A stretch of DNA of 64,000 bases from Methylotenera_A sp049687015 (GTDB lineage: Bacteria > Pseudomonadota > Gammaproteobacteria > Burkholderiales > Methylophilaceae), in contig JBAVIP010000029.1 in the NCBI GenBank assembly GCA_049687015.1, forward strand, positions 115,883-179,882, written 5' to 3'. Below the pieces are notes generated by a model. It had not been told where the DNA came from, did no database searches, and saw only the letters and a list, made by a program, of their open reading frames with translations. Shown here piece by piece: positions 23,378 to 31,650 of the stretch. Position numbers and translations under genes: made by a program. The number at the start of each line of letters is the position of its first letter. The first letter of the stretch is position 1.

Positions 23378-24517
23378 TTAGTGAATCGCACGCGACAGTT
23401 TGAATATAGGCAGAATCAGCGAAATGACGATCATGCCGACCACCACCCCCATCAAAATCAGCATAATTGGTTCAACTGACTTTGAAAGTATGGTGATGCG
23501 CTTGGTAAGCTCGCGCTCGTAAAAATCTGCCACACGCGTCATCACCATGCCCAGGTTGCCGGTTTGCTCGCCGGTTGACACCATTTGCCGCACCATGGGC
23601 GGAATAATGGGTGATTCTGTAAAGCCGATGGCGATGCCGCGGCCTTCATTGACGTGGGTGCGAATGTCATCAATCAATCTTGAAAATATTAAATTACTCA
23701 CCACGCCTTGGCTGGCCTTGAGCGCCACCGTGATAGGCACGCCATTGCTCAGCGACAGGCCAAGTACGCTGAGCGTCTGGCTTAAATAGATTTGCGTGTA
23801 AATTTCTTTAACTATGGGCGCGCGCATTTTGAGTTGGTCGAACATGAGCTTGCCCGCCGGGCTTTTCACCCAGGTAATTACCGCCCATGCCGCGGCGCCG
23901 AGGGCTATGAGTATGAGTATCCAGTAGTGGCGCACAAAGGCAGATAGCGCCATAAGAAAGAGGGTAGTGATGGGCAGCTGGTCGTGAATGGAGGCGAACA
24001 ATACTTCAAACTTAGGAAAGATGACGACCAGCACAAAGACCACGACCAGAATAGAAAACACAATCAAAAACGCCGGGTAAGATAAGGCAGAGGTGATATT
24101 GCTGCGCAACTGGCTATTTTTTTCATCCATCCTGAGTAATTGACCGAGCACCTGCGGCAGAAAGCCGCCTTCTTCAGCGGCAAATACCAGGCTGGTGTAG
24201 GTATTCGAGAACATTTCCGGATGTTTTTCTAAGGCAACAGAAAAGCTTTTGCCTTCATTAATCGTGTCAACCAGTGAGCCAATAATCTCTGCCAGCAACG
24301 GCTCTTCAGTTTGCTGCTGCATGGCTTTCAGTGCTTCCAGCAAGCTGACGCCGGTTTCCAGCAGCATCAAAAGCCGCTCGGTGAATATCATGCGCTGGTC
24401 AAGGCTGATCTTGGGCGCGCCAAAGCGGATTTCCATGTTCCAGTTGCGCGTGGCTGGCTTGCTGGCTTGCGCTTGGGTGGATGCCGCTGCTGGTGATGAA
24501 TTGATATTGATAGCCAT
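23378..24517 (-). CDS. GspF/PilC-like platform protein
   Basis: The 379-residue protein has the two repeated T2SSF domains, each with helices followed by membrane segments. Motifs seen are FTERLLMLLETGVSLLEALKAM, VFAAEEGGFLPQVL, MVSTGEQTGNLGMVM and VEPIMLILMGVVVGMIVISLILPIF. It is the inner-membrane platform moved by the ATPase encoded directly upstream. The N-terminal cytoplasmic section is short. Confidence 0.93.
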   Translation of the reverse strand: MAININSSPAAASTQAQASKPATRNWNMEIRFGAPKISLDQRMIFTERLLMLLETGVSLLEALKAMQQQTEEPLLAEIIGSLVDTINEGKSFSVALEKHPEMFSNTYTSLVFAAEEGGFLPQVLGQLLRMDEKNSQLRSNITSALSYPAFLIVFSILVVVFVLVVIFPKFEVLFASIHDQLPITTLFLMALSAFVRHYWILILIALGAAAWAVITWVKSPAGKLMFDQLKMRAPIVKEIYTQIYLSQTLSVLGLSLSNGVPITVALKASQGVVSNLIFSRLIDDIRTHVNEGRGIAIGFTESPIIPPMVRQMVSTGEQTGNLGMVMTRVADFYERELTKRITILSKSVEPIMLILMGVVVGMIVISLILPIFKLSRAIH

Positions 24518-24549
24518 GACGATTAATTATCCTAATATTATCTCGAGGA

Positions 24550-26583
24550 TTAACTCGAATGTATGACGCGCGAGACTTCCTCAACGGTGGTGCGTCCCTC
24601 AAGGGCGCGCTGCATGCCGTCATCAAACAAGGTCGGGTAGCCTTCAGCCGCGGTAAATGCCAACAGCTCCGCTTTGGTCGGGTTCTTCGCCATGAGTTGC
24701 TGCAGGCCGTCAGTGGATTCAATAATTTCGTGTATGCCTAAGCGCCCACGGTAACCGGAATCGTAACAGGCCGGGCAACCGCGCCCTTTGGTCAGCCTTG
24801 CGCCTTCAGGCCATTTGTATCTTGCTGCGAGTTCTGGCGGCGGCAGATAAGTAGTTTTGCAGGCCTGGCATACGCCGCGCACCAGTCGCTGCGCCACCAC
24901 GCCAGCCAATGCAGATGAAAGCAGGTAAGGTTCTACGCCCATATCCGTCATGCGCGAGAGCGCACCCACGGCATCGTTAGTATGCAAGGTAGAAAGCACC
25001 AGATGGCCGGTGAGCGCGGCCTGCACGGCGATTTCAGCTGTTTCACGGTCACGAATTTCACCCACCATGATAATGTCCGGGTCTTGCCGCAGCACGTGTT
25101 TGAGCATTTTGGCAAAAGGCAGGCCAATGGCGTCATTCACCTGATTTTGATTAATAATATCGAGCTGGTATTCCACCGGGTCTTCGATGGTGACGATATT
25201 TTTTTCTATGCTTTTTAACTGGTTGATAGAGGCATACAGCGTGGTAGTTTTACCGCTGCCGGTAGGGCCAGTGACAAGAATCAGGCCATAGCTGCGGCCT
25301 AGCAGTTTTTTCAGTAACGTCAGGTTCGGGTAGCTCATTCCGAGTTTTTCAACATCGAGGATAGAGTTGTTTTTATCCAGCACGCGCAATACAACTTTTT
25401 CACCATAGATGCCAGCCAGCGAACTGAAGCGCAAATCTACACTGCGGCCTTGCGTGGTTACCTGCATGCGGCCATCCTGCGGTAATCGTCGTTCGGCAAT
25501 GTCTAGATTCGCCATCACCTTAAGCCGCGAAACAATGGCGGGGTGCAGGTCTGCACGGGTGGATAGCACTTCATACAGCACGCCATCAATACGAAAGCGC
25601 ACAAACGAGCGGTTACGCCCGCTTTCAATATGAATGTCGCTGGCGCCGTCGCGCACCGCGCGCTGAATCAGGCCGTTGACCAGATTGATCACCGGGCTGC
25701 CGCCGGCCATCTCATCGATGCGCATGTAGTCGGTTTGCTGCTGCTCAACCAGCTCGATGTCGTCAGCCATGTTTTCAACCATTTCAGGGCTGAAATCATT
25801 GCCGCTATAGGCATCAATCTGGTGTTTGAGGATTTCTTCACGCTTGGCGAGCACCAGACGCAGTTTGCAGCCGGTAATGTCCTGTATTTCATCCAGTGCA
25901 GGAATCGCATGCGGGTCTGTGGTTGCCAGTGTCAGGGTGTCATGCACCTTGAACATGGGCAATACTTCCAGCCTGCGTACCACATCCTTTGGAATTAGGT
26001 CAGTGGCAGCGCTCTCATACAGGCCAACTCTGAGTGGAATGTACGGGATTCTTAACTGGCGGCTGAGCGCCGTGAGCAGGTCGCTATCTGTAATCGAGCC
26101 ATTTTCAACAAGGATTTTACCCATGCGTTTGCTGCTTTTAGATTGCAGGCTCATCGCTGCCTCTAACTGAGCCTCAGTGACAACCCCCATTTCCAGCAGA
26201 ATTTCACCGAGTTTCATGGGCGGTAACGTAGAAAAGTCTTCACCAACCGCATGCAGCTCACCAAAACCTGCTGAATTTAATGCGGCCTGATCGCCCAGAC
26301 CGGTGACGATTAGAATGTCCTTCACTAAAGCTGGCGGGTTGACGTATTTGAGTGAGCCGCCACTATGCGCGAGCATGGTGTTGGTATCTAGGATAATTTC
26401 AAGCGCACGGCCACCCAGCAGGGAGATGCGCTCCAAATCCAGAATGAGATGGATCTGGTTGGATGAAATGCAATCTGAAATGGCTTCTTCCAACGCCTTG
26501 CAAGCAGCCTCATTAACGAGCGGCTCGCTTGGCGCAAGATAAGTCATCGCACCGATAACGCTGCGTGCAATTTCTTCTGCCAT
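24550..26583 (-). CDS. STAS-fused assembly ATPase, GspE/PilB-type
   Basis: The 677-residue protein has an extra N-terminal domain of about 115 residues with the STAS pattern (HLILDLERISLLGGRALEII). Two MshEN-like segments follow: KLGEILLEMGVVTEAQLEAAMSLQ-type (from about 124) and RMGKILVENGSITDSDLLTALSRQ-type (from about 153). These resemble the cyclic-di-GMP-binding RLGxxLxxxG motif. The ATPase core has Walker A GPTGSGKT (439-446), an Asp box DPVEY, Walker B PDIIMVGEIRD (502-512) and a zinc tetracysteine (C572, C575, C603, C606). It powers filament extension and is coupled to the HD-GYP gene. Confidence 0.93.
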   Translation of the reverse strand: MAEEIARSVIGAMTYLAPSEPLVNEAACKALEEAISDCISSNQIHLILDLERISLLGGRALEIILDTNTMLAHSGGSLKYVNPPALVKDILIVTGLGDQAALNSAGFGELHAVGEDFSTLPPMKLGEILLEMGVVTEAQLEAAMSLQSKSSKRMGKILVENGSITDSDLLTALSRQLRIPYIPLRVGLYESAATDLIPKDVVRRLEVLPMFKVHDTLTLATTDPHAIPALDEIQDITGCKLRLVLAKREEILKHQIDAYSGNDFSPEMVENMADDIELVEQQQTDYMRIDEMAGGSPVINLVNGLIQRAVRDGASDIHIESGRNRSFVRFRIDGVLYEVLSTRADLHPAIVSRLKVMANLDIAERRLPQDGRMQVTTQGRSVDLRFSSLAGIYGEKVVLRVLDKNNSILDVEKLGMSYPNLTLLKKLLGRSYGLILVTGPTGSGKTTTLYASINQLKSIEKNIVTIEDPVEYQLDIINQNQVNDAIGLPFAKMLKHVLRQDPDIIMVGEIRDRETAEIAVQAALTGHLVLSTLHTNDAVGALSRMTDMGVEPYLLSSALAGVVAQRLVRGVCQACKTTYLPPPELAARYKWPEGARLTKGRGCPACYDSGYRGRLGIHEIIESTDGLQQLMAKNPTKAELLAFTAAEGYPTLFDDGMQRALEGRTTVEEVSRVIHSS

Positions 26584-28094
26584 TATGCTGCGGCCTTTTC
26601 CCGTCTGACACTAAAGCGTTGCAGCCACTCTGGTTCGACAGCTACTATTTTTTTGAATACTTCCACAATCGCAGGATCAAGCTGCGTACCGGCTACCCGC
26701 TCGATTTCTTTCATGGCGACCTCGTGGCTGCGCCCTGCTCTATAGGCACGCGAGCTGGTAATAGAATCGTAGGTATCTGCCACAGCGATGATGCGGCCAT
26801 GTAACGGAATGCGTTCGCCCTTAAGACCATGCGGGTAGCCTTTGCCATCATACATTTCCTGATGGTGGCGCGCACCGAGCACGGCTTTGTCTAAGTGCTT
26901 GATATGGCGCAGAATTTCATAGCTACGCTCCGGATGTACCATAATAAAAGTGTATTCGTCCTTGGTCAACCGGCTCGGTTTACACAGCACCGCATCGGGG
27001 ATACCGATTTTGCCGACATCGTGCAGTAATGAACCCCAGAACAAATCGTCCAGTTCATCTGCTGGCAGGCCCATTGCCCTGCCGATTTCCATCGACAGAT
27101 GGTGCACCCGTTCGCTATGGCCGCGCGTGTAGGGGTCTTTGGCCTCAACAGCCTCAATCAGCGTCATAGCCATTTGCTGATTGAATTCTTTCATGCTTTC
27201 GAGCAGCAAATAAGTGTTGCTCAGACTGGATAACTGGTTGGCCAGCACCTCCGCCAGCTTGCGATCACTATTGGTAAAGTCGGGTTTGTGCTGGTGGTTG
27301 AGCAATATCACTAGGGAATCGACTTTGCTGTCGGCATGCACCGGACACGCCACAACCTTATAGGGCATGTCAGTGAAAATGTAGGCACGGCGCGGATCAT
27401 CTGCCGCATTAAGGACGACTGTTTCGCCAGAAGACTGAATGAAGCGATAAAGGTCGCCACGCATCTCGACCAGCACCAGGTCTAGGTTGTGAATCTCCTT
27501 GCTGAGATTAGTGGCATACTGGCAGATTTCTTTCGATGGCCGTACAAAGGCAACCACATCGACATCCAGGTGTTCGGCAGCGGATTGCAGCAGACTTTGA
27601 AACACTTTTTCATTCTCACCTGAATGGGCCTGCACATGCTGGTCTACCGCATATACCAGATGCAACTCCTCGTAGCGTGCACCAAGCTCTTCTGTGATTA
27701 TCTCGAGTTCCACCTTATGTTTGTATTCGTCAAAAATACCCGCAGCAAGGTCTTCTATCGATTCTGCCAAGTGATCGATTTTCATGGGCGTAGCGTTTTT
27801 TTTAAAATAATCGACAATAACTGCCACCCATCCCAGCAAGCCGTCATTGGTAAAACCCAGCGATTGATATAGTGCAGTTTTACTAGTGCCTAAATCATGG
27901 CGCTGCAAGCTTGCCTCCACATTGCCCGAAGATATTATGGCGGTTCCAAGCTTTTTCGCATGTGGGTTATCGCCGCCCCAGAGCGGGTTGCCTGCTTTAT
28001 CAAAGACAAGCAATATGGTTTCGGAACCAACGGCACGATTAAGCCAGCGCTGATATCTTGGGAAGTCGATTTGCCCGAATACTTGATTAGACAT
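26583..28094 (-). CDS. GAF-HD-GYP cyclic-di-GMP phosphodiesterase-like protein
   Basis: The start at 28094 has AAGGAG upstream and overlaps the receiver gene by 8 bases. The 503-residue protein has a variable N-terminal domain, a GAF-like domain (about 175-305, with VVAFVRPSKEI and CPVHADSKVDSLVILL) and an HD-GYP domain (about 315-490). The motifs include LLHDVGKIGIPDAVL, RHHQEMYDGKGYPHG and RIIAVADTYDSI. HD-GYP proteins cleave cyclic-di-GMP. The stop overlaps the start of the ATPase that carries putative cyclic-di-GMP motifs, which suggests direct control of the machine. Confidence 0.9.
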   Translation of the reverse strand: MSNQVFGQIDFPRYQRWLNRAVGSETILLVFDKAGNPLWGGDNPHAKKLGTAIISSGNVEASLQRHDLGTSKTALYQSLGFTNDGLLGWVAVIVDYFKKNATPMKIDHLAESIEDLAAGIFDEYKHKVELEIITEELGARYEELHLVYAVDQHVQAHSGENEKVFQSLLQSAAEHLDVDVVAFVRPSKEICQYATNLSKEIHNLDLVLVEMRGDLYRFIQSSGETVVLNAADDPRRAYIFTDMPYKVVACPVHADSKVDSLVILLNHQHKPDFTNSDRKLAEVLANQLSSLSNTYLLLESMKEFNQQMAMTLIEAVEAKDPYTRGHSERVHHLSMEIGRAMGLPADELDDLFWGSLLHDVGKIGIPDAVLCKPSRLTKDEYTFIMVHPERSYEILRHIKHLDKAVLGARHHQEMYDGKGYPHGLKGERIPLHGRIIAVADTYDSITSSRAYRAGRSHEVAMKEIERVAGTQLDPAIVEVFKKIVAVEPEWLQRFSVRREKAAA

Positions 28095-28482
28095 GTGCTT
28101 CCACTCCTTCAATATTTTCAGTTCCAAAATATTTATCGAGCTCCCTTGTCAGGGCACGCATACTCAGCGGTTTTTCCAAAAACTCAAGATTATTGATCTT
28201 TTGTGTCCATTCGCGGTGTTCACGGTCGGTCATGGATGTCATGACAAAAATCGGGAATATGCGCTGCGGATATTGCTCTTCTAGCGCAAGACAAAGCTCT
28301 TTGCCAGTCATCAGCGGCATTTGTATATCAGTCACCATCGCGTCAGGCGCGCTTTTTAAAATGGAATTCAGTGCTGTTTGGCCGTTCTGGACAGTTTCTA
28401 TGGCATAACCGGCACGTTCGAGGTAAAGCTTGAGCACGCGCGTCATATGCGGCTCATCATCAACAATTAAAATGCGTTTCAT
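28087..28482 (-). CDS. CheY-like single-domain response regulator
   Basis: The 131-residue protein is a stand-alone receiver. The acidic pair is D8 D9 (IVDDE), the phospho-acceptor is D52 in VTDIQMPLMTGKE, Ser or Thr lies in MTSMT (80s) and the conserved Lys is K104 (FLEKP). It has no output domain, so it must act by binding a partner, probably the HD-GYP protein or the ATPase encoded next to it. Its start overlaps the kinase gene by 4 bases. Confidence 0.93.
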   Translation of the reverse strand: MKRILIVDDEPHMTRVLKLYLERAGYAIETVQNGQTALNSILKSAPDAMVTDIQMPLMTGKELCLALEEQYPQRIFPIFVMTSMTDREHREWTQKINNLEFLEKPLSMRALTRELDKYFGTENIEGVEAHV

Positions 28483-30314
28483 GCGGCCTGTGACTCCTCT
28501 AGTTGAACTGGTTGTGCTTTGAATGTAATAATGAACTCCGTACCTTTACCTAACTCACTGTTAACACTGATAGAACCGTGATGCAGCTCGATGATTTGCT
28601 TGGCTAAATACAAACCCAAGCCATGACCGCAGCGTGATTCAGTCTCGCTATTGTTGGCGCGGTAGTATTTGTGAAATATTTTTTCGCTATCTTCGGGTGA
28701 TATACCAATCCCTTGATCACGAACGCTGATTTGTATCTGATCATCATCAAGCGTTTGTGCACTAAGGGTAATCTTGCCTCCAGCTTTGCTGTACTTGATG
28801 GCGTTACTGAGCAGGTTATCAATCGCTATACGGAACAGATCCTTATCCAGCCGGACAGAGCCGAGATCAGGTGGAATCGTGAGCGCAAGCTCAGTGCCCT
28901 TACCAAGCGCATGGTTACTCATGCTGTTAAAGGCATCCTGTAGAAGGTCATACATCTTCACCCGCTTGCGAGCAAGCTGCAAGGTGCCAGTTTCCATTTT
29001 TGAAATATTCAGCAGGTTATTGATCAACCCTGCCATGCGCTCAACTTCGCCATGAATCACATTGACGGCGTCCACCCGTTCGGCTTCAGACAGGCTGGCG
29101 TAATCAAGCAGGAGTTCGCTATAGGCCGAGAGCGTATTGAGCGGAGTTTTAAGTTCGTGTGAAACATGGGATACAAATTCAGCACCCGCCTGCTTGGCTA
29201 GATATTCCTTGCTGATATCGCGGAAGACAATCAGCATGCCAAATAAAGCACTGTGATCGCGTGGTGAAAAAAGCGGGAATGCGGAAATTGAAACCCTGCA
29301 GTCCGAGCTACCCTCGGGCATATACTCAATGCTGGCTGAGCGTTTGGCCGAAGGCGTGCTTCTGAAGCGCATCAAAAAAGCCAACACCTCTTTATTTTCA
29401 CACCATTCCTGGGGTTGCCTGCCAATGATTGCATCGCGACTAATGCCTAATATGGGTTCAATTTTCTGGTTAGCAAAAGTGGGAATGCATGCGTTATCAA
29501 TCACCAGGACTGCATCAGGAATCGAGTTCAGTGCTGATTCGGCCTTTTCCTGTTTATATGAAAGCAGATGGGTAACGGTTTGTGTGGAAACCGACTCCTT
29601 GTCTATTTGCTGCACTCTGGATTGAACAAGCTGGATAAACTGATCGAAACGCTGAATAAAGTCGCCTAAATCATGGCCATGTGTTGGCATCGAAGCCTGG
29701 ATGCCGTAGGAAAGTGATGCTTGCTCCATTTTTTTGCTCAATTGGCCAAAAGGTTTTATCTCGCGGCGAATTAAAAAGTAAGAAAGCGTTGTCAGCAAAA
29801 ATATAGGCAATGCCATTAAGGCGAAATTTGAAATCTGGCTGCCTATCATTTTGGTTGGTTTGCTGTAATAGCCGGCGCGGACAAACCCTGCCAGTTGTCC
29901 GTCTTTCATGAGGGGGGCAAAAAACTCCCTGATCTGGCGACCGTCGCCCGGGGAAGTGAGATTATGCTCGCCAAACCAGGCAAAAGGCTCAGCAGGCATG
30001 GTTGCGGCAGAAACCAGGCTACCTGCCGAAGTGATTTCATTTAATTTCTGCCCAGCCAGATTCACAATCACGCTATAGGCAAAATCTTCATTATCCTGAA
30101 CATTGACCAGGCTGCGCATCAAGCTGCCTTTGTCAGAAGCCGGTACTAATTGAGAATACTCCACGCCGGACAATGCGCGGGTAAGCGCTATGCCATGCAC
30201 GCGGATTTTTTCCTCATGCAGTTTAACCTGATGCTGATATAGCAACCCGCTGATAATCGCAATCACGACCAGCGAGGCTGCAATCATCAGTAATCCTAGT
30301 CGATCATTTTTCAT
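28479..30314 (-). CDS. PAS sensor histidine kinase of pilus cluster 1
   Basis: The 611-residue protein has two membrane segments (about 8-26 and 163-182) flanking a periplasmic sensor of about 135 residues. A HAMP-like linker, a PAS domain (about 255-370, SIPDAVLVIDNACIPTFANQ) and HisKA with H386 in SHVSHELKTPLN follow. The HATPase has N, G1 and G2 boxes (NLLSNAIKYS, DQGIGIS, GHGLGLYLAKQII). It should phosphorylate the receiver encoded next. It is the first gene of the 14-gene cluster; the signal it senses is unknown. Confidence 0.93.
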   Translation of the reverse strand: MKNDRLGLLMIAASLVVIAIISGLLYQHQVKLHEEKIRVHGIALTRALSGVEYSQLVPASDKGSLMRSLVNVQDNEDFAYSVIVNLAGQKLNEITSAGSLVSAATMPAEPFAWFGEHNLTSPGDGRQIREFFAPLMKDGQLAGFVRAGYYSKPTKMIGSQISNFALMALPIFLLTTLSYFLIRREIKPFGQLSKKMEQASLSYGIQASMPTHGHDLGDFIQRFDQFIQLVQSRVQQIDKESVSTQTVTHLLSYKQEKAESALNSIPDAVLVIDNACIPTFANQKIEPILGISRDAIIGRQPQEWCENKEVLAFLMRFRSTPSAKRSASIEYMPEGSSDCRVSISAFPLFSPRDHSALFGMLIVFRDISKEYLAKQAGAEFVSHVSHELKTPLNTLSAYSELLLDYASLSEAERVDAVNVIHGEVERMAGLINNLLNISKMETGTLQLARKRVKMYDLLQDAFNSMSNHALGKGTELALTIPPDLGSVRLDKDLFRIAIDNLLSNAIKYSKAGGKITLSAQTLDDDQIQISVRDQGIGISPEDSEKIFHKYYRANNSETESRCGHGLGLYLAKQIIELHHGSISVNSELGKGTEFIITFKAQPVQLEESQAA

Positions 30315-30526
30315 TTTAGTTAATACACTTATGGTGAATTCTTATCGATTATCTCAATTACCACTGAATACAATTCAATGAACACAGCTACTTTTTCATT
30401 GCTAATTCATAGAGAGCAATATGAGGGTATATTCAGGCATTACGGAGGAATTTTTTTTATCTTTAATTGGAAGGCAGAAAGTTGAATAGTTAATACTTGG
30501 AAGATTCATATCTGATTTTTCATGTG

Positions 30527-30545
30527 TACAATAAGCATACTTATT
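30527..30545 (+). promoter_or_regulatory. Possible promoter with palindrome ahead of the sulfur-relay cassette
   Basis: A TACAAT -10 candidate (30527-30532) has TTCATA 16 bases upstream. It overlaps a perfect palindrome, AATAAG-CATA-CTTATT (30530-30545), immediately before the rhodanese gene. ArsR-type repressors of sulfur genes use similar AT-rich palindromes, so it is a candidate operator. Confidence 0.45.
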
Positions 30546-30556
30546 AGGGTGTAACC

Positions 30557-30880
30557 ATGAAAAGCTATTCTGAAATTGAAGCAAACGATTTAATTGAGCT
30601 TGTCAGCAAGCCTAAAGTACTTTTAGTTGACGTACGTAACGATGATGAAGTTGCGCGCGGCATCATTGATGGCGCAATACATATCCAGCTCTCAATGTTG
30701 CCATTACAATACGAAAAACTGATGGGTGCAAATACGGTGGTATTTTACTGCCACAGCGGAATACGCTCAGCCCATGCGGCAGACTTTGCAGTGAATAAAG
30801 GAATGAAGGACGTGTTTAATCTTGTTGGTGGTGTGATAGCCTGGGGCAAGGCCGGCTACGCACTAAGCAAGAAAAAATAA
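30557..30880 (+). CDS. Single-domain rhodanese-like sulfurtransferase
   Basis: The 107-residue protein has the rhodanese fold pattern: VLLVDVRNDDEVARGIIDGAIHI, then the active-site loop FYCHSGIRS with C65, then GGVIAWGKAGY. It can carry a persulfide on Cys65. It is first in a cassette with TusA-like and DsrE2-like genes, the usual trio for moving sulfane sulfur in the cytoplasm. No membrane or signal segment is present. Confidence 0.92.
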   Translation: MKSYSEIEANDLIELVSKPKVLLVDVRNDDEVARGIIDGAIHIQLSMLPLQYEKLMGANTVVFYCHSGIRSAHAADFAVNKGMKDVFNLVGGVIAWGKAGYALSKKK

Positions 30881-30913
30881 CCTGTTGAATATGTTGATTA
30901 TGATTGGAAAATA

Positions 30914-31150
30914 ATGGAATTCGATAAAGAACTAGATGCCCGTAATCTCAATTGCCCATTGCCCATCTTGCGCTGCAAAAAGGGCTTGAGTGAGATTGCG
31001 CCCACGCAAACCTTAAAAATTATGGCCACAGACCCGGGCGCTGTTAAGGATTTTCAGGCTTTTTGCAAACAAACCGGCCACGAGTTATTACAGCTGGACG
31101 ACGTTGATGGTGTATTTACGTTTTACATCAAAAAACGCGCCGATGCATAA
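30914..31150 (+). CDS. TusA-family sulfur carrier protein
   Basis: The 78-residue protein has the TusA signature LDARNLNCPLPILRCKK, with the CPxP cysteine at position 14, and the family's ATDPGAVKDFQAFCKQTGHELL section. TusA-like proteins pass persulfide sulfur between sulfurtransferases. In this cassette it probably takes sulfur from the rhodanese and hands it to the DsrE2-like protein; the final acceptor is not visible. Confidence 0.92.
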   Translation: MEFDKELDARNLNCPLPILRCKKGLSEIAPTQTLKIMATDPGAVKDFQAFCKQTGHELLQLDDVDGVFTFYIKKRADA

Positions 31151-31155
31151 ACAGC

Positions 31156-31623
31156 ATGACTAAAAAGCTCGCTTTAATCGCATCCAAAGGCTCGCTTGAT
31201 TGGGCATATCCGCCCTTTATCCTAGCCTCTACCGCTGCTGCGCTGGATTATGAAGTGCAGATCTTTTTCACGTTTTACGGTTTGACACTGCTTAAAAAAG
31301 ATTTAGGCGATTTAAAAGTATCACCGCTCGGCAACCCTGCCATGCCGATGCCTATACCCATGCCTAACCTCATACAAATGCTGCCGGGCATGGAAAGTAT
31401 GGCGACCATGATGATGAAGCAAAAGATTGCAGATAAAGGTGTAGCCAGTATTGAAGAGCTACGCGCTGCCTGTTTGGAAAGCGGTGTTAAACTTATTGCT
31501 TGCCAAATGACGGTTGATTTATTTGATTTCAAAACTACAGACTTTATTGATGGCATTGAGTTTGGTGGCGCTGCGACCTTTTTTGAGTTCGCAGGTGAAT
31601 CCGACGTGAATTTATTTATCTAA
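31156..31623 (+). CDS. DsrE2-like peroxiredoxin-family protein
   Basis: The 155-residue protein belongs to the DsrE/DsrF/DrsH-like group: KLALIASKGSLDWAYPPFILASTAAAL at the start, EVQIFFTFYGLTLLKKD, a Met/Pro-rich loop (PAMPMPIPMPNL), then the Cys-containing GVKLIACQMTVDLFDFK. It is the third cassette gene and is followed at once by a terminator. DsrE2 proteins work with TusA and rhodanese in sulfur oxidation or transfer. Confidence 0.85.
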   Translation: MTKKLALIASKGSLDWAYPPFILASTAAALDYEVQIFFTFYGLTLLKKDLGDLKVSPLGNPAMPMPIPMPNLIQMLPGMESMATMMMKQKIADKGVASIEELRAACLESGVKLIACQMTVDLFDFKTTDFIDGIEFGGAATFFEFAGESDVNLFI

Positions 31624-31625
31624 TG

Positions 31626-31650
31626 AAAAAGGCGCTTTCTGCGCCTTTTT
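31626..31650. terminator. Bidirectional terminator between DsrE2-like gene and valS
   Basis: AAAAAGGCGC-TTTCT-GCGCCTTTTT is a perfect 10-bp stem. It has A-runs and T-runs on both sides, so it can stop both converging transcripts. Confidence 0.9.
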
